NCBI GenBank assembly: GCA_017419065.1
Contig: JAFOMB010000215.1
Span: 1-13,562, forward strand
Reading direction: 5' to 3'
DNA: 13,562 nucleotides
From: Erysipelotrichaceae bacterium
GTDB lineage: Bacteria; Bacillota_I; Bacilli_A; Erysipelotrichales; Erysipelotrichaceae
Numbering within the stretch: position 1 is the first letter of the stretch; the number at the start of each line of letters is the position of its first letter. Positions 11,419 to 13,562 of the stretch are shown piece after piece. The translations under genes were made by a program, and so were the position numbers. The notes under the pieces are model-generated. The model saw only the letters and a program-made list of their open reading frames with translations. It had not been told where the DNA came from and made no database searches.

Positions 11419-13562
11419 CTATCTCGTCTCTATCTCCTGACCATCCGTCATAGAGAAGACAAGTCTCGCGGAATCATCCGAGACAGCAGCTGTACCGCCG
11501 GTGATGTATCCGGAATGGATGTCATTGGAAGATACGAATCCGAGTGCGGAGGATTCCTTGCCGGTCTTGATGAGAAGGACAGGCGCCTTGATCGCGAAGC
11601 CTAAAGGACCTGCACACAGACCATCCGGATAATTGTCGGAGTAGGCGAGGATCGCCCTGTCCGGATTCGAGAAGAAGACAGCCGCTATCAGAGCGGAAGT
11701 CTCCTGTCTTCCCTTTCCGGAAAGACGGACAGGTTTCCGTATGGTATTCACTTCTTCTTCGATGGCAGCGGAGACAGCACCGGTACCGCCGATGATATAG
11801 AAGGTATTGAAGCGGTGTTCTTCAAGGAAGGCTCTCTGTGTATCGTTGAGAGAGGTATTCTTTCCATTTACCAGTAACATAGGTCTTCCGGTAGAGGAAG
11901 CACTTAGGGAGTCGGCGTAGTTTGCGCCGGTGACGATCAGGATGTCTTCATCAGTGACGCCTGCTTCATTCAGGATGGCGATATTCGTCGCATAGCGGTT
12001 TTTACCGGAAAGTCTCCTGATATTGAAACCTTCCAGTCCTGCCAGACAGGATTCCGGAACAGCGCCATCGCCGCCTAATACATAGACAGTTCCGCCGCTG
12101 ACCAGATTATTGCGGATATACTCATTGACTGCAGCTGCCTGGGTCGGCTTTGTCAGAAGGATCGGGGCATTGTGCTTGGATGCCAGATATCCTCCGCCTA
12201 GGGCATCGGCGAAGTTTTCACCTGTTGCCAGGATGACGGTATTGAACTGATCGACACCCAGTTCCTCTTTCATGACATCGGCAGCCTTGAGAGAAGTCTG
12301 GTAGCGGTTCTTGCCGGAGAGACGGATGACTTTATCGTTAACTGGAGAAACATCTGGAATAGTCAAATCTACAAGATGATGCCCATTGACATTCTTCATC
12401 AGGAACGCATCCCATCTGCTGATCGTCAGGAATGAGTAAGATTCACACAAATCTTTAAAAGACGATATAAATGTAGGATCGCCAATCGACGGGGAATCTG
12501 CGATCGTCCAATCATAATTCGGAACTCTATCCTTATCTTCAGACATGCGATATGGCGCTACAGCAAAGTGCTTATTGCCATTATCCAACTGCATGACACT
12601 TATATTATCTGTATCATAGTTGTCCAGATAATATGTAGTCCCGACAACAGTATCATAGCCGCCATCTGAAGACCCCATAATCGAGAACATCAAACTGATT
12701 GTTCTATTTTCCGGATAATAGTCAAACTCAGTTATATAAGGCGTTCCCGAATATACGTTTTCATAACGGACAAGCTTGTGCACTAATCCTTTATCATCAC
12801 TCTGCTCAAATATGCCATTTTTGATAATATATGCAGCGAACTCCCGAACTGCGTTATTGGTATTTGGTATCTTCCGAACTGTCACTGTTGCAGATGAAGT
12901 ACAGACTTGTTTTTTTGTAGAAACTGTTATTGTCGTCTCTCCTTCAGCGACAGCCACGATTGTGCCATTCGCATCGATCTTAGCAACATTTTCGTTTGAT
13001 GAAGAATACTTAACATCAGTATTTTGTGCTTCAAGAGGAGTAAAAGAAACAGATGTCTGCTCAATTTCTCCCGCAGTCAATTCATATTGGTTTTTATTAA
13101 AAGAAATCGATTGGGCATAAACCGGTTCTGTTACTGTTACAGGAATCCTTTTGTAATAACCGGCATCTTTAGTGACACATATTACATCGACCGTCCCTGG
13201 ATTGACTCCGGTGATCATACCTGTATCGCTGATTGTGGCGATGTTTTCATCATAGGAAGCATAATACAGAGTCTGCATAGTCGCGTAGATTGGCTTCACG
13301 TAGAATGACGTTCTGGCATTGTCCCCAACAAATGTCTCGACAGAAGAAGGGCCTTCCAAACCGGTGACCGGCGTAAGATTTACCTTGCCAAGGTCTGTGA
13401 GACTAGCTCCTACGTACTTGTTGACAGCGGTATCCCAAACAGTAATAGCCAGAGGTACAAATTCAACAGCCTTATTCTTTGCTGTTGTCGTATTAGACCC
13501 GTTCACTAAAAACCAGGAAAATGAGTTTTCACTGTAGGTTTTTCCGATATCATATGTCGAGC
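11419..13562 (-). CDS. Cell-surface protein with Big2 domains and three CWB2 repeats, N-terminus missing
   Basis: Partial gene: the frame stays open to the window edge, so the GTG at 13504-13506 is internal and the signal peptide lies outside. About 713 residues are visible. The N-terminal third contains two Ig-like Big2-type domains (YYASYDENIATISDTGMITG and KYSSSNENVAKIDANGTIVA, each followed by a VTV strand). A middle region of about 175 residues, rich in Tyr and Asp (roughly 12340-12850), has no recognised domain. The C-terminal 305 residues (11419 to about 12330) hold three CWB2 repeats: RLSGKNRYQTS, RLSGKNRYATN and RLSGKGRQETS, each followed by a GGTGAVS-type turn. In clostridial cell-wall proteins three CWB2 repeats bind an anionic wall polymer, so this is an exported, non-covalently wall-attached protein. 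Ligand or enzymatic role is unknown. Confidence 0.9.
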   Translation of the reverse strand, partial: STYDIGKTYSENSFSWFLVNGSNTTTAKNKAVEFVPLAITVWDTAVNKYVGASLTDLGKVNLTPVTGLEGPSSVETFVGDNARTSFYVKPIYATMQTLYYASYDENIATISDTGMITGVNPGTVDVICVTKDAGYYKRIPVTVTEPVYAQSISFNKNQYELTAGEIEQTSVSFTPLEAQNTDVKYSSSNENVAKIDANGTIVAVAEGETTITVSTKKQVCTSSATVTVRKIPNTNNAVREFAAYIIKNGIFEQSDDKGLVHKLVRYENVYSGTPYITEFDYYPENRTISLMFSIMGSSDGGYDTVVGTTYYLDNYDTDNISVMQLDNGNKHFAVAPYRMSEDKDRVPNYDWTIADSPSIGDPTFISSFKDLCESYSFLTISRWDAFLMKNVNGHHLVDLTIPDVSPVNDKVIRLSGKNRYQTSLKAADVMKEELGVDQFNTVILATGENFADALGGGYLASKHNAPILLTKPTQAAAVNEYIRNNLVSGGTVYVLGGDGAVPESCLAGLEGFNIRRLSGKNRYATNIAILNEAGVTDEDILIVTGANYADSLSASSTGRPMLLVNGKNTSLNDTQRAFLEEHRFNTFYIIGGTGAVSAAIEEEVNTIRKPVRLSGKGRQETSALIAAVFFSNPDRAILAYSDNYPDGLCAGPLGFAIKAPVLLIKTGKESSALGFVSSNDIHSGYITGGTAAVSDDSARLVFSMTDGQEIETR

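Noticed and set aside
12776..13537. Plus-strand open frames opposite the surface-protein gene
   Set aside because: They are antisense to clear Big2 domains and lack ribosome binding sites.
1..13562. CRISPR array, tRNA, rRNA, or intact insertion sequence
   Set aside because: No regularly spaced direct repeats, no recognisable tRNA or rRNA sequence and no transposase were seen on either strand.

Overview
The window looks like chromosomal DNA of a Gram-positive bacterium of the Bacillota. The evidence is strong AGGAGG-type ribosome binding sites, TTGACA/TATAAT promoters, a CIRCE heat-shock operator, a mannose-family PTS operon with a PRD regulator, a lipoprotein signal peptide and CWB2 cell-wall-binding repeats. 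Base composition is intermediate, near 50% GC in most genes by spot counts. An Erysipelotrichia-like gut or oral organism would fit, but that is an impression from gene content and not a demonstrated assignment.

Layout from left to right. At 1-588 (+) is the C-terminal part of a YhcG/DUF1016-type PD-(D/E)XK nuclease cut by the window edge. At 789-1424 (-) is an unrecognised six-helix membrane protein. At 1675-2451 (+) is a rhodanese lipoprotein with a possible cyclophilin-like C-terminal domain. The gene-free interval 2452-2790 holds a promoter-like TATAAT, a candidate small structured RNA or terminator, a perfect 25-bp palindrome nested in a longer inverted repeat, and a terminator for the next minus-strand gene.

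The core of the window is 2791-10041. A minus-strand operon, transcribed from about 7350 down to 2750, encodes PTS IIA, IIB, IIC and IID of the mannose/fructose/sorbose family, then a short-chain dehydrogenase and an iron-dependent alcohol dehydrogenase. Two perfect intercistronic hairpins divide it (IIB/IIC and SDR/ADH). Divergent from it is a PRD/EIIA-type transcription regulator, translationally coupled to a small membrane-anchored helical-repeat protein. A perfect 21-bp palindrome lies in the 132-bp divergent region, roughly equidistant from both predicted promoters. The likely scheme is uptake and phosphorylation of a sugar or polyol by the PTS, then redox conversion by the two dehydrogenases, controlled by the divergent regulator. 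The substrate cannot be read from the sequence.

The right end holds three minus-strand genes: a DUF4342/UBA-like protein (10236-10709) whose promoter carries a near-perfect CIRCE element, a DUF2442-XRE fusion protein (10796-11260), and the 3' part of a large cell-surface protein with Ig-like (Big2) domains and three CWB2 repeats (11419 to the window edge). The Big2/middle part of that last gene is clearly more AT-rich than its CWB2 part, suggesting a mosaic origin.

The observations most worth following are the apparent HrcA/CIRCE control of the DUF4342 gene, the two-dehydrogenase PTS operon with its unusual regulator, and the structured gene-free interval near 2.5-2.7 kb.
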